Below, piece by piece: positions 1 through 10,910 of a DNA stretch of 64,000 nucleotides (its first letter is position 1; each line of letters starts with the position of its first letter). The notes beneath the pieces are model-generated. The model saw only the letters and a program-made list of their open reading frames with translations. It searched no databases and was not told the origin of the DNA. Both the position numbers and the translations under genes were made by a program. Source of the stretch: Lindgomyces ingoldianus (taxonomy: Eukaryota > Ascomycota > Dothideomycetes > Pleosporales > Lindgomycetaceae); the NCBI RefSeq assembly GCF_010093535.1, contig NW_022985162.1, positions 568,402 to 632,401 on the forward strand, read 5' to 3'.

Positions 1-737
1 CTTTCATCCTTTCCCCTTTCTTTCCTCCCCGCCGCCGCCTCTGTACCGGCATCCCCTCGATGAGCGAAGGTGTCTAATCGCCATTTTTGCTTAATCCCTA
101 TTTCCCTTCCCTTCTCCAGGCCACATTCGTGACTTGTCTATTGCAAACGCTGCCTGCTGAATCGTAATCGAGAAGACCACCGAGCCCACGACCACGCTTT
201 CTGGCCTGCGCCGCGGCACTCAATTTTCACGCCGACTCTGTCACTCCTTCATCAGTCCCGCCCGTCTGCGTTGGATCCGCTGCCCGCTTTACACAATTCG
301 GTGTGCGGTTCCTTCGACGCCTTGCGCTCCCTCGACACACCCACCCTGAAACCAGCCTGCCGACATCTGCACGTCCGCCGCCTGCGATCTGCCCGCAATT
401 GCACCCGCACTCGCACTCGACAGAGCTGCCTGCGCTGCACATTGCCTGCCATCTCCTGCGCCCGCCATAGGCCATTGTCAAGTCCCTCGTCAGCCGGCCT
501 GGATTTTCGGAGGCACCACCTTGTACATTCAACCCAATTCCACCGTCACCACTGCATATAGGCTTGACGTTCAGCTGAGTCCGGTCTTGCTGGCAATAAT
601 CTCCGCCTCACATTCCTTTGGCCGGTACCAACTACGTTTTTGCCGTTACCCTGGTTTTGGTAAACGAGAGTCTCTACGACCATTTTTCTCGCAGTACTAG
701 ACACACCGTACAGTTAAGACAGGGTCTATAATCCATA
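1..737 (+). promoter_or_regulatory. Promoter and 5' leader of the Jsn1-like gene
   Basis: No coding region is supported here. The first 120 bases are pyrimidine-rich on the plus strand, as is common in filamentous-fungal promoters and leaders. The reading frames present lack homology-like features and mostly begin at non-ATG codons. Any upstream gene lies outside the window. Confidence 0.5.
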
Positions 738-3700
738 ATGGCTCCATCCACGCGACCGGAGCACCACATCAACCTCAACTACCTCCCCCAGCTCACCTCG
801 CAGCCGCCCCGCTCGGGCTCCTCGACGGGAACAACCTCGCCCATCGAGCCTCCCTCGAGCGGCTCCATCCGCTTCCCAGTCCCCACTGCCAATACCTCGA
901 ACGGACTGGGAAATGCAGCTGCCACCGTGAGGCTGGGCGCAGGATCCCCTTCGCATGAATTTGGTGGCAGATTGTACTCCAAACGGTTTGTCGCACCCTG
1001 AAACAGGCACCTTATTCGGATTTTGGCTAACGTCCGACGACAGGGCTCGTGAGATCCAAGCTCAAGAAGGGCTGACTCCGCAAATGTGGGGACCTCCCAC
1101 AAGTGGCAACTCGACGCCGCTGCGTGAGACCATCCCCGAGTCGCCAAACGGTGAAAGCTTCCCCGACTTCAATCAAGCTCTGCCAGAGACCACGTCATCC
1201 ACCCAGACAACTACCCGACGAGCCCGTGCTGGGACTCTTCCTTCACGATTCTCACCCTCTGCTGCCTCTGGGGGACTGATGCCATCGTCTGCGCTCCTTC
1301 CCAAGACATCTCGTCCCACTCCATCTACGAGTCCCTTCAAGCCTGGCCCTGGAACCCCGACTGAGAGTGCTGGCTTCAGCGCTGCTAATGCCAACGCAGC
1401 AGCCAAGTCAGCGCTGCTCTCGCGACTGCGGGCTGGCTCAATGCCTCAACGAACCGGCTTTCTTCCTCCATCTACCTCTCCCTTCGGCAATTCTATCTTT
1501 TCCGCCGGCTGGGCTAGCAACCGTGACCGGAGCAGCACTCTTCAAAGCATCCAGTCCCAGCCCTCGAACGGGCCCACCTCGCCTCAATCCGCATTTTCGC
1601 GGGATTCCCTTGCTGATACCGATGTGAGGACTCTCGATTATCTTGGCCTTGTAGATACCCCTCAGCCTGCCCGTGCCACACTCGCTCCATCTGACATTGA
1701 ACTGCTTTTGGAAGGCCAGAGGAATGCATTCAACCAGAATCTAACCAGCAGCGCCAACCGCTTCCGATCGTACTCGGTCAATGCCAAAGAAAAGTATGCC
1801 GACGAAGAGGATGAGCTCGACCAGGCTGCCTACGCCGCCAACTACAGTGGCACCCTAACCCCCACGGCCGATGCTCAGGCCTATGCCATTCATGAAGCCG
1901 TCCGACAACACAACCTGGAAGTCCAGGCGTTTGCCAATTTTGCCAGTGCTACTCGCCCACGTGCGAGGACTGCCGGTGTGCTTGACTCCCCATCAACACG
2001 GTTGATGCGAAACTACCTGCCTACTCCTTCTCGCCTCGATAATAGTCTCACAGTAGGCGATTTGACAGAGGATGCGGAGTACAGCTTGGCCGAGGCTGTC
2101 AAGAGCTTGCAGCTCAACGGCAAGCCGAGTTCTAACCTTGGTGATGATAACACCTTGGAAGGCCCAACCCGTGCCCTCTGGCTTGGCAACATCCCATCCT
2201 CCACTACGGTCTCCTCTCTGAACGTTATCTTCAGTGCGTATGGGCCTATCGAGTCAACAAGGGTTCTCACACACAAGAACTGCGGATTTGTCAATTTTGA
2301 GAATCTTGACAGCGCCATCCAAGCGAAGTCGCAGCTTAATGGCAAAGAAATCTTTCCTGGAGCTGGACCAGTCCGCATTGGCTACGCAAAAGTCCCAAGT
2401 GCCGCAGCAACGCCCGGACACAACGGCCTCTTCCCTTCGCCAAGCCCAGACCCACTCGCAAAATCTCAGGGCGAAGGTAACAATGTGTCAGCCAGCAATG
2501 TGAAAGCAAATGGTAGCCGAGCCGAGAGTGTCAGTGCGCCTCTAACTACCCCAGAGCTACCCGACATTCGTGCAGATATCGTCCAGATCGTAAAAGATCT
2601 CGGTGCGACGGACGATGAGCAGGGGAGGATTGCTGGACAAGTAGAACAGGCCATCCAGAACAACAACTACTTTGATGAGATTCCCCCTGTTGAGGAGCCT
2701 AGCCACAGCCGCGTGCACGATGCCCCACGACTTCGCGAGATCCGGAAGCGAATTGACAACAATTCGTGCTCTCAGCCTGAGATTGAAGAGATTGCCATGA
2801 ATATGTTGCCCGAGATTGCCGAACTGTCCTCCGACTACCTCGGAAACACAGTAGTGCAGAAACTTTTTGAATACTGTTCTGAGCCTACCAAGGAGGCCAT
2901 GTTGCGGGAAATTGCACCCCATCTTGCCAAAATCGGTATTCACAAGAACGGCACTTGGGCGGCTCAGAAGATCATCGATGTTGCTAGGACTCCTGCCTTA
3001 CAGAAGATGATTGTTGATGCTCTTCGACCATACGCTATGGCCCTATTCCTCGATCAGTTCGGAAATTACGTTATGCAAGGATGCTTGCGTTACTCGGCAC
3101 CGCTCAATAACTTCATCTTCGAGGTTATGCTCAGCCGTCTATGGGATCTCGCTCAGGGTCGATTTGGTGCTCGAGCCATGCGTGCTTGCCTGGAGAGTCA
3201 CTATGCCACCAAGGATCAACAACGTATGGTCGCAGCTACAATTGCCCTCCACAGCGTTCAGCTTGCCACCAACGCAAACGGCGCTTTGCTGTTGACATGG
3301 TTCCTTGACACTTGCACCTTTCCCAGGAGGCGCACAGTTTTGGCCCCTCGACTTGTTCCTCACCTTGTTCACCTATGCACTCACAAAGTTGCCTATTTAA
3401 CGGTTCTCAAGATCATCAATCAGAGAAATGAGCCGGAAGCCCGCGACACTGTTCTTCAGGCCTTGTTTTTCTCACCAAATGACCAAGTTTTGGAAGATAT
3501 CCTTGTTGACCAGAACTGTGGCGCCACTTTGATCTTCAAGGTGTTGACGACTCCGTTCTTCGATGAGAAGATCCGTGCAGATGTCGTTCAAAATGTTCGC
3601 AATGTTTTGGTCCGCATCAAAGCCCAGCCCGCTCAAGGCTACAAGCGATTGATGGACGAGGTCAACCTCTCCACCCGTGGGGGAGGTCCAGGACACAGTG

Positions 3701-4258
3701 GGCATCGGGATCATTCTGCGACCCGGCCTGGCTCAAAGGACAGCCCAGCCAATTCCCACGCCGACCCCGCTGGCAGGCAATTTTACCCAGGTGTCGCCCC
3801 TGGTGGCTTTGACCCAGTCGCTCTTCAACGGACTGGGAGCATGGACTCTAATGGCTTTGAGCAGTTTCCCTTAGGCGTCAGCGCTCCTATGTTTATACCA
3901 AACATGCCGATTTCTGCAACCCCTCAACAGCTTCAATATCAGCAACTTCTTGCAGCGTCAAGGTCGAGTCCTTTTTACCCACAGATGAATGGATTTCAGA
4001 CCCCGGTATCTAGTATGGATGCTTTCCGAAATGGCTCGCCTGTTGCTGCTCCAGGTTTTACCGGATCACCAATGCTCCAGCCCGCCACTTTGGGACAAGG
4101 AATAGGACAAGCAATGGGTGCCCAAATGTATCCCTACGGGATGTATGTTCCACAACAACAGCAGCAAGTCGCTTCAGGCGGGCAGCGACGTGGAAGGGTA
4201 AGTCAAAGTTTTCATACAACCTTCGTGATTTCAAAACGCTAAAACTCTTCAGAGATAA
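738..4258 (+). CDS. JSN1: Puf-family RNA-binding protein with RRM (Jsn1/Puf2-like)
   Basis: Predicted 1135-residue post-transcriptional regulator that binds mRNA 3' UTRs. Exons: 738..985, 1044..4197, 4253..4258. Intron 1 (58 bp) has CTAAC before CAG; intron 2 starts GTAAGT, and the last exon holds one Arg codon plus TAA. Residues 1-450 are low-complexity Ser/Pro/Thr-rich. An RRM spans about 459-533 (RNP2-like LWLGNIPSS; RNP1-like CGFVNFEN). Pumilio repeats span about 650-955 (for example LGNTVVQKLFEYC and FGNYVMQGCLR), followed by a Gln/Met/Pro-rich tail. RRM plus PUF with long disordered arms is the layout of yeast Jsn1/Puf2 and their filamentous relatives, not of Puf3. The ATG at 738 lies just after CCATA, and the frame joins exactly across both introns. 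Target RNAs cannot be told from sequence. Confidence 0.93.
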
Positions 4259-6174
4259 ACAACTCATTTCAACTTGACTGGCTTTAAATGGCATTCCTTG
4301 AGTGAATTCTGCCATTTGCGTCCTGTTTGTGAATTCTACTCACACCTATCGTCATGTGAGATGCAAGTGTGCAGCAGCGAAACCTGCTTTAGGAGAAAGT
4401 TGTAGGGCTAGTTTACTTTTCGGTTGTGTTGCATTCCAGAAATAGTAGCGTCAGGACCCGATCATGCGTTCAAAAACATTTTCTATCATCTTCCCGGCTC
4501 GTCGAGACAACCACTCCATACTTCGATCAGACTTGGGTCTTTCAGCTTTGGCGTTCGTCAGGTTGCATTGGAACTGTCTGTCTGCATGCCTCATTGGCTT
4601 CCCCTCCACCGCAGACATCTGTCCGACCACCTTATCTCCTGTGTTTTTTTTAAACTTCAAGGTGCTCACGCGCTAGAGAGAAGGGAGCAGGCCTGCCTTG
4701 CCTCTCAGTTTTACGACATGCATGCTCTTTCCTTCGTCCCGGCGCTCCCTCTCTCTTCTCTCTGGTTGTCCACGGCGTTCCATTCCTTTCAACACACTCG
4801 CTTCAAATTGGATCTTACGGAGCTCCGAGGTTCTCAATGGCCGCTTTTGTGTTCTGTTTATTTCCTTTAACAAATCTTCTTGTATCCTACATTTAGGCCT
4901 TCGCGGCCTCACATCCCTCTCACCCTCCTCCTCTTTCATGGTTCACGTCGGTTCCTCAGGTCTGTTGGCGGGAAATGGCATTCGGGTTGCCTGTACTGAT
5001 CTGGACTTGGTGGAATTGGAGTGGGTGTTATCCATTGGGAGTTTTTTTTAGCCTTTGTTTTGGGGTGCTATGTGTGCTACCTACGCTCAAGAGGAATCGA
5101 TCATAGGATGGATACAGATGTGGGAAGATGTGACATCTTTGTAGATCAGATGAGGGGTGTTGGTGACAAGCTATCTGAGAGGCAGCAGGAGGTGCTATGA
5201 GGAAAAGGAGGCACAGGTATAAGACGGGATTAGGATCTTGTTTTCTTTTCTTGGTAGAATGAGATTTGTCCCACTATGCGAATGGGAGATTGCATGTGGA
5301 CCCGCCTCGTTGTCTGTTGTCTGTTGTGCTTGCCTTCATCCCTTCCAAGGTACCCTTCCCATTCGTTCCTTCATGATCTCCATCCCCAAAATTCGTGATG
5401 CTCCACGCACTAACTTTTTTGCCAATTCGTCTCTTCTCCTATTTTCTAACTTCTTGCTCCTTAAATATCTACTAGGTTCATAGTGGGCGGCTGCAAGACT
5501 TTAACCGCGGCGCTGATGGGTCAAACAGCGTTAGACATGGCGAACTATCAAGCGGCCGCCCCGTATTGCCGTACTACGCGGTGAATCACAATCCTACGCT
5601 AGGTAATTCGGCGGCTGGTGTGGGTTCAATCCTTGGTCGGGCTGAGATGCAGTACTCGGTATTGAATAAGAGAGAAGTGCATTATTCTAAGTAGGGAGGA
5701 CTATAGAAGGCTTCTATACCAGGATCCGCAAATGAATCGATTCCTTGGAGACTGATAGGCTGACTCACGTGAGACTGTGTAAAGGTTACTCGCAGTACTC
5801 TGAGAGGAGGGAGTATTCACATATTGTTCTCTATTAGGAATAGTCCTGGTAGAGTTCATTAGCATGATGATTTAGGATGGTTTGTAGGCGCCTAGATGAT
5901 CAGTGTTTGATGTGAGATGGATTGTTCTAGTGAAGGAATGCAAGATTTGGGGGCAGTTTTAGATAGACATAACAAACGTTCCAAGATAATATAGAATAAC
6001 AATTAATTACGCAGGGGTATCATATAGTCGTCCTTCCTACGCCTGTCTGGCAAAAACCGTACTCCTAGAAATCCAATGCCAGGTCCGAATATCTGAAAAC
6101 CCAGTTTTCATCCAAACATCCAAACCCAACCAGCTAGATCTAATGGTCACTTCCAGCCATTGATGCGGGACGTC
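4259..6174. other. Intergenic, convergent 3' ends
   Basis: This 1.9 kb lies between two converging genes and should contain both 3' UTRs. Several frames of 60-150 codons are open here, but none shows a recognisable domain, plausible codon pattern or splice-consistent extension. A tRNA-like B-box (GGTTCAATCC near 5625) lacks a pairable T-stem. I see no gene. Confidence 0.5.
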
Positions 6175-7419
6175 TCAGGCCCCGCCGTTCACGTCACTGA
6201 ACTTCCTCTTCTTCGGATCCCGCTCAATCTGCTCGTGCATCTTCTGTTTTTCGGCCTCGCGTAACCGATACACAGCTTCTCTGACCCTACCTGCGACTGC
6301 AATAAGGTCTTGCTCTGTGACTGGGTCTTCTATGCTCTCTAGAACGCTGTTGACGGTGCTGATGTGGTTTGCGTCTTTCTTGTCGTCGCGCCAACGGGGG
6401 GTCCCGTCGTCTTCTGCCTTGTATCTCCATCGACCTTGATCGTCCCTGTAGCATTCAATAATGCGGCCATCCAGGCGCTGGCGTAGCCCTTTGAGGATCT
6501 CCCACTCTTCCTTGGTGACGAGGAGGTCGTGGCCGAAGGGCTGGTACTGGTTTTGATTGTGCTGTACTAGGAGTTGAAAGCGATCCGGCATGGCGTCGTA
6601 ATCCGGAATCAAGCCATCCTCTCCATCTTCAGGGTCGAACGTGGGGAAGTTGCCCAGTCGAAGCTTGAAGTCGATTGTGTTTTCCCGTGGCGGCTTCCAT
6701 TTGAGAATATGCTTGTCGGTGCCGAACATATAGCGCGTGCTCTTACAGGTGAATACCAGGCCATCGTTCCCATGCGGCAGATTTGGAAGAACGTGATCGA
6801 ACATGTTCTTGACGTGGTACGGGGGATAGACCTGCTTCTCTTTCACGCGGAAGGGGTCCTGGGCGACGTGTGCCGGGTGTCGTTGTAGCCAAGCATGGTA
6901 CGGATTAAACACTATCTGCTTCATGTACCCTATTCTCCGATCCAATGGCTTGGCAGTATAGTTCTGGTTGTCGATGACTAGACAATCGAAGACGTAAAAT
7001 ATGAGGCGGGGTTTCGGCTGTCCCGGTACGCGGTCGTGAACTAACTCGCCGTCCAGAATGGTGCCAAATAGAAACTTGTCCTCATCAAGTGGAAACTGGT
7101 GGTGCGGAAAGCGCAATGGGGGAAACACTTCATAATAGTTGTTCTTGCGGTCGATGAGGAAGGTGGCGGGTGTGAAACCTTGTTCATTCTCGCGGTAGAA
7201 GAGGAACAGTAGACAGCGGATCCCATCCGTCTTTTCGCACATGAAATATTCAGCGCGCTGAAGTTCGGCCATGTGCTCGCGAGCGAAGGAAACTGGCTGT
7301 GCGCCAGGAAAGCGCAGGGTATCGCGATCGAGAAGGTTTGCAACGACGCCTCGGAGCTCTTCCGTCTCGTGGCGGTCGACAAGCTGGCCGGGGATTTGGG
7401 GAGGAACGGAGGAGTGCAT
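6175..7419 (-). CDS. CEG1: mRNA capping enzyme, guanylyltransferase (alpha) subunit
   Basis: Transfers GMP from GTP to the diphosphate end of nascent RNA polymerase II transcripts in the nucleus, through a covalent Lys-GMP intermediate. The single-exon protein has 414 residues, the usual fungal length. Nucleotidyltransferase motifs are in order: EKTDGIR (motif I, nucleophile Lys63), TILDGELV (III), FYVFDCLVI (IIIa), NDGLVFTCK (IV), LKWKPP (V), and an OB-fold C-terminus with WRDDK and a motif VI-like stretch. The ATG at 7419 is preferred because it begins a conserved-looking IPG region; an in-frame ATG at 7512 would add 31 residues without clear function. No triphosphatase domain is present, as expected for ascomycetes where that is a separate protein. 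A TCACGTGA palindrome lies 157-164 bp upstream of the ATG. Confidence 0.95.
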   Translation of the reverse strand: MHSSVPPQIPGQLVDRHETEELRGVVANLLDRDTLRFPGAQPVSFAREHMAELQRAEYFMCEKTDGIRCLLFLFYRENEQGFTPATFLIDRKNNYYEVFPPLRFPHHQFPLDEDKFLFGTILDGELVHDRVPGQPKPRLIFYVFDCLVIDNQNYTAKPLDRRIGYMKQIVFNPYHAWLQRHPAHVAQDPFRVKEKQVYPPYHVKNMFDHVLPNLPHGNDGLVFTCKSTRYMFGTDKHILKWKPPRENTIDFKLRLGNFPTFDPEDGEDGLIPDYDAMPDRFQLLVQHNQNQYQPFGHDLLVTKEEWEILKGLRQRLDGRIIECYRDDQGRWRYKAEDDGTPRWRDDKKDANHISTVNSVLESIEDPVTEQDLIAVAGRVREAVYRLREAEKQKMHEQIERDPKKRKFSDVNGGA

Positions 7420-7573
7420 TTTGGGAAGCGGGCCAAGATAGACTGGCGACTGGCACTGGAGACGGGCGGAGATGCGTGGGCATCCCCAGGTTAAACGGTG
7501 CAAGTCAACCACTACGACAAGACGTTGAGTCCTTCAGTGTCCAGGCAATTCGCCCATTAGTCAGTATTGATAC

Positions 7574-7585
7574 AATCACGTGATT
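7574..7585. promoter_or_regulatory. AATCACGTGATT palindrome upstream of CEG1
   Basis: A perfect 12-bp palindrome with a CACGTG core lies in the 294-bp gap between the Cbp3 stop and the CEG1 start. CACGTG is the consensus of bHLH factors such as Cbf1. The same TCACGTGA octamer occurs upstream of PDA1 and ALG5. A regulatory role is inference. Confidence 0.45.
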
Positions 7586-7713
7586 ATTTCTTGGATTCTT
7601 AGTGACTAGCTGCAGGTGATGCAATGCGGCCTACTCATACAATATTGACACATATATAATGTCAGTTAGCCTCTCTGAACACGTCCGTGGCCTCTACCTG
7701 CCCCGGTATGTCC

Positions 7714-8724
7714 TTATGCATTCTCGCCTTCCTTCATCAGCATACTCTGGAGCAGTACGCTCGGCGCTTCGGTGCCTGGGTTGGCACCAAACGTCCACGA
7801 CCCCTTTGCAACGTCGTCGTCGCTCGCCAAATCCAGTCTTCTAATCTCTCTCCTCATGTAGCCCACAACTTCTGCAAGCTTCTGATAATCGACATCTTCC
7901 CGAGCATTGAGCAAATTCCTCCACAGCGCTGCCGCTAACATGGCATCGCCCTTCACTAGGCCCTCGTCATAGGCAATGAGGAGGCCACGCCATTGCGAGA
8001 AGAGGTCCTTAAGATATCTCTGTCGGAGAGAACTCGAAGTGACCTTGTGCCATACCACAAGTCGATCCTCGGCGGCGTAAAAGCAGTGGTTGGTGAGATG
8101 TTGGGTCCAAATTGGTGCATGTGTCGCTGGGAACATGCGGATTCGGACCTGGAGCATGTACATGTGGATGAAGGATATTTGAGCCCAGACGTTGAATGTC
8201 GGAGTCAATCCCAGAGCTGCCAGTGTCAGAAAATCAGATATCCTGCATCAACTTTTAGGGCCGCACCGAGGGGCACGCCTTACTGTCATACCACCATCCG
8301 CTTCCAACACCGAGATGCGTTCCATTCTCGTCAGCCGGTATTTCTCCCTTCTTCTCCAGCGCTTGCGGGATCTCATAGTCGCCATGCCGTGCGCATTCTT
8401 TAAATAGATGCTGCGTTGCGCCATATGCGACATACGTTTCCGTCATCAGTGGGGCTCTCTTCCGCACTGCTGCCGCGAGGCCCTGGAGAGGTGTCTTTGT
8501 AGGCGTCTTGCTCGAAGCTGCCGCAGAATTATTTCTTGTAGCATGATAAAGTTGCGATGCGCTTGAGGAGAGGCTTCGTGGGGATGTCTTTCGGGATATG
8601 CGACTTGCCTAGACTCGTCAGCGAAAGCTTCTCGGGTCAAAAAGATACATACTGCTTGGGGAATTAGAGATGAGGGCTTTATTATCGCCTTTGAACAGGT
8701 TCTGCATGTGTAGTGCGAAGCCAT
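7714..8724 (-). CDS. CBP3: Cbp3-like ubiquinol-cytochrome c reductase assembly chaperone
   Basis: Mitochondrial chaperone (UQCC1/Cbp3 family) that with Cbp6 binds the ribosomal tunnel exit and newly made cytochrome b for complex III assembly. Exons on the minus strand: 8724..8653, 8608..8284, 8216..7714; introns are 44 and 67 bp with GTATGT and GTAAGG donors, and all phases agree, giving 299 residues. The N-terminus (MASHYTCRTCSK, then Arg/Ser-rich, almost acid-free for about 45 residues) looks like a matrix presequence. The family domain covers roughly residues 100-270, including LGLTPTFNVWAQ, the His/Tyr-rich helix after it and the WRGLLIAYDEGLVKGDAMLA block. The downstream neighbour CEG1 is on the same strand but functionally unrelated. 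The chosen ATG (8724) is the one nearest the presequence; in-frame ATGs at 8730 and 8745 are also possible. Confidence 0.93.
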
Positions 8725-10487
8725 TGGCATTGGAGGTGACTTCAATGAAGCTTCGGTTGTTCAAGCAGTCCCAAAAAAAATTGGGGAGGCGCATTGCGCC
8801 GAGGGATCCATGACTTCACCACTCTACCCGAGCTCGAGACCCCAACATCCGGATAGCCACGGTTTCGTTAGGTACACACCATGCGTCTGCATCTAATGTG
8901 TTTAAGTCGAAAGTTAATTCACTGAGTTGTGCCGTAAATAAAACACACCCAAGAAACCCTTTTTTACTAGTTACAGGAGATTACCACAACCTACTGCATC
9001 TTGGCTCCTAACATGGAATATGACCTGGGTCATTCAAGACAGAAATCGGCATATTCTTACTCTTCTATCTTATTTCGCCTAGGGGTTAATAGATAGATAT
9101 ACTCTAATTATGTTCCACGTTATATGATAGCATGCTGTGAAACGAGAAGGATTAGCCAGGATGCAGCTACAGGAGGCCACACGTAAGGAGACACCATATC
9201 CCTTTCGTCCTTCTCTGGATACCTGTCGTAATACCTATGCCGCCCTCTTCTAAGAGGAAGTGGTAGTTGCCCTTGTGGAAGGACCCACTAGCATACGAGC
9301 AGCTATAATCATCTACCTTTTGGACTTGCCCTTCCCGTTAGAATCTGACAAGCTAACTACAGCAGCAAAGACTATTCTAGTCTATATAAGATTACATGCC
9401 AATAGGCACCGATACCGATCTTGGCGAAATATAGATTTCATTCTTTGTAACTGGAATTGAGTGGGATCGCTGAGATTGTATTCAGTGCCCACCTGGATTG
9501 AGCGATGTCAAGAAGCGAGAAAGTTAGGGTTGCCTTTAGCGATTTTGAATAGTTGCGGTAGCATAGTAGAGAGTGTTCGATATAATAATAGTAGAATAGC
9601 AACTATTGGCTCCGATTTAGACGGGATGCGTAGTGAGTTGTGCTTTGAGATCAGAATTTTATTGATGCGTTCTAAGGCTTATTAAAATGTCCTCAATACC
9701 TGATACATCAGTCGTGTCCTCGAACATGGACGGCGACAAGCTCGAGTTTGAGTCCCTTTGTTCGGGAGCGTGTCGTGGCGAATACCATACTCTAGCTACT
9801 TCCAATGGTTCCCCCTGCAAAGTACCCAACTGTCGTCAAAGGCACTAGGACTTTTCGAGCTTCTCTATCCCCCATGGTGCTTTAATTAGAAGGACAAAGG
9901 CAAAGAAATCCCATAAGTAGACCATCTGATGGAGAGTTTCGATTAATAGCTCATTGACTCTAAACAGCTTTTCATCTTATATGTACATATAGTAGGAGTA
10001 CCTGTATCTATCTATTGTCATTCGAGATTGTGTAGGAGGTGCGAACGCTCGACATTGATAGGTTCATTATACCAATGAATTCTCTGAGGAAAAGTCCATG
10101 CGAATTTTTGACAGCAAGCCTTGTATTATAGGTTTTAAGGCACAGAAAAGAAACAACCCATTTGTACGATGTTTTCATATAGTGTTATACCCTATTATAT
10201 ACTCGAAGAAGCCAAAAAAGACCGTGGGCATTTCAACATCATCTTGCACTACCCAAATCACCAGACCAAAAAAGAGAATGTGCACGGCCCCATCTATTAC
10301 CGAACTCATCACCCGGCAAATTTAGGTAGGCAATAGGCCATCCGTCCATCCATCCATCCACCCATCGCACAAAGTCGTGTAATCATAGCATGCCTATAGA
10401 GGTCATCATCATGCATCCCAATCCCAACTTTTCATCGTGGAAAAAAAATTGAGATTGACGTAGGATCCGATGAGCCAAACTCGCAGG

Positions 10488-10520
<33 letters not shown>

Positions 10521-10910
10521 TGTGTGTGTGTGTGTGTGTGTGTGTGAGTCGGAGAAGGAAAGTTAATGAGAAGACCCTGTCGCCCACGCTATGCCATCAT
10601 GCCATCATGGATAAACTTCAAGAATAATCCAGTGTAAGAAATGGCCGTAATGAGCAAGTCTTGCAATCGCCCGCCCGCCCACCACACACGTTCAAACCCA
10701 CGCCCAAGCCTTGTACGGCACCAAAGAGGGGCAAACCCACAAAATGTCTAGATTCCAGCTGCTGGAAAAAGCCAACGCCATAACGCAGACTGCCAAGAAA
10801 ATATCTGGAGGGGAGCCCCGTAATGTGCCCAATGGCGAATTATTTGAAAGCCGAAGAAAGGATTTTAGGGGTCTCTGTAAATACAACCCATGGTTAACGA
10901 AAACCTCAAC
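8725..10910. other. Gene-poor, AT-leaning intergenic region
   Basis: This 2.2 kb holds no supportable gene. The part from about 8900 to 10250 is rich in TA steps and short A/T runs compared with neighbouring exons, consistent with relaxed or RIP-affected DNA, though no transposon ends or protein relics are recognisable. A CCAT-type short repeat lies near 10338-10366 and a compound microsatellite at 10494-10546. Confidence 0.5.
10494..10546. repeat. Compound (GA)n-(TG)13 microsatellite
   Basis: An alternating GA tract of about 27 bases ends at 10520 and is followed immediately by thirteen TG units (10521-10546). It sits about 370 bp beyond the stop codon of the large deubiquitinase gene. Such tracts are prone to length change. 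Confidence 0.97.

Noticed and set aside
4424..4870. 148-codon plus-strand frame after the Jsn1-like gene
   Set aside because: Overlapped by several other open frames on both strands, Leu/Ser-rich low-complexity content, no domain and no splice-consistent extension; likely 3' UTR or spacer.
5600..5645. tRNA-like B-box (GGTTCAATCC)
   Set aside because: The flanking bases do not form a T-stem and no acceptor stem or A-box at the right spacing was found.
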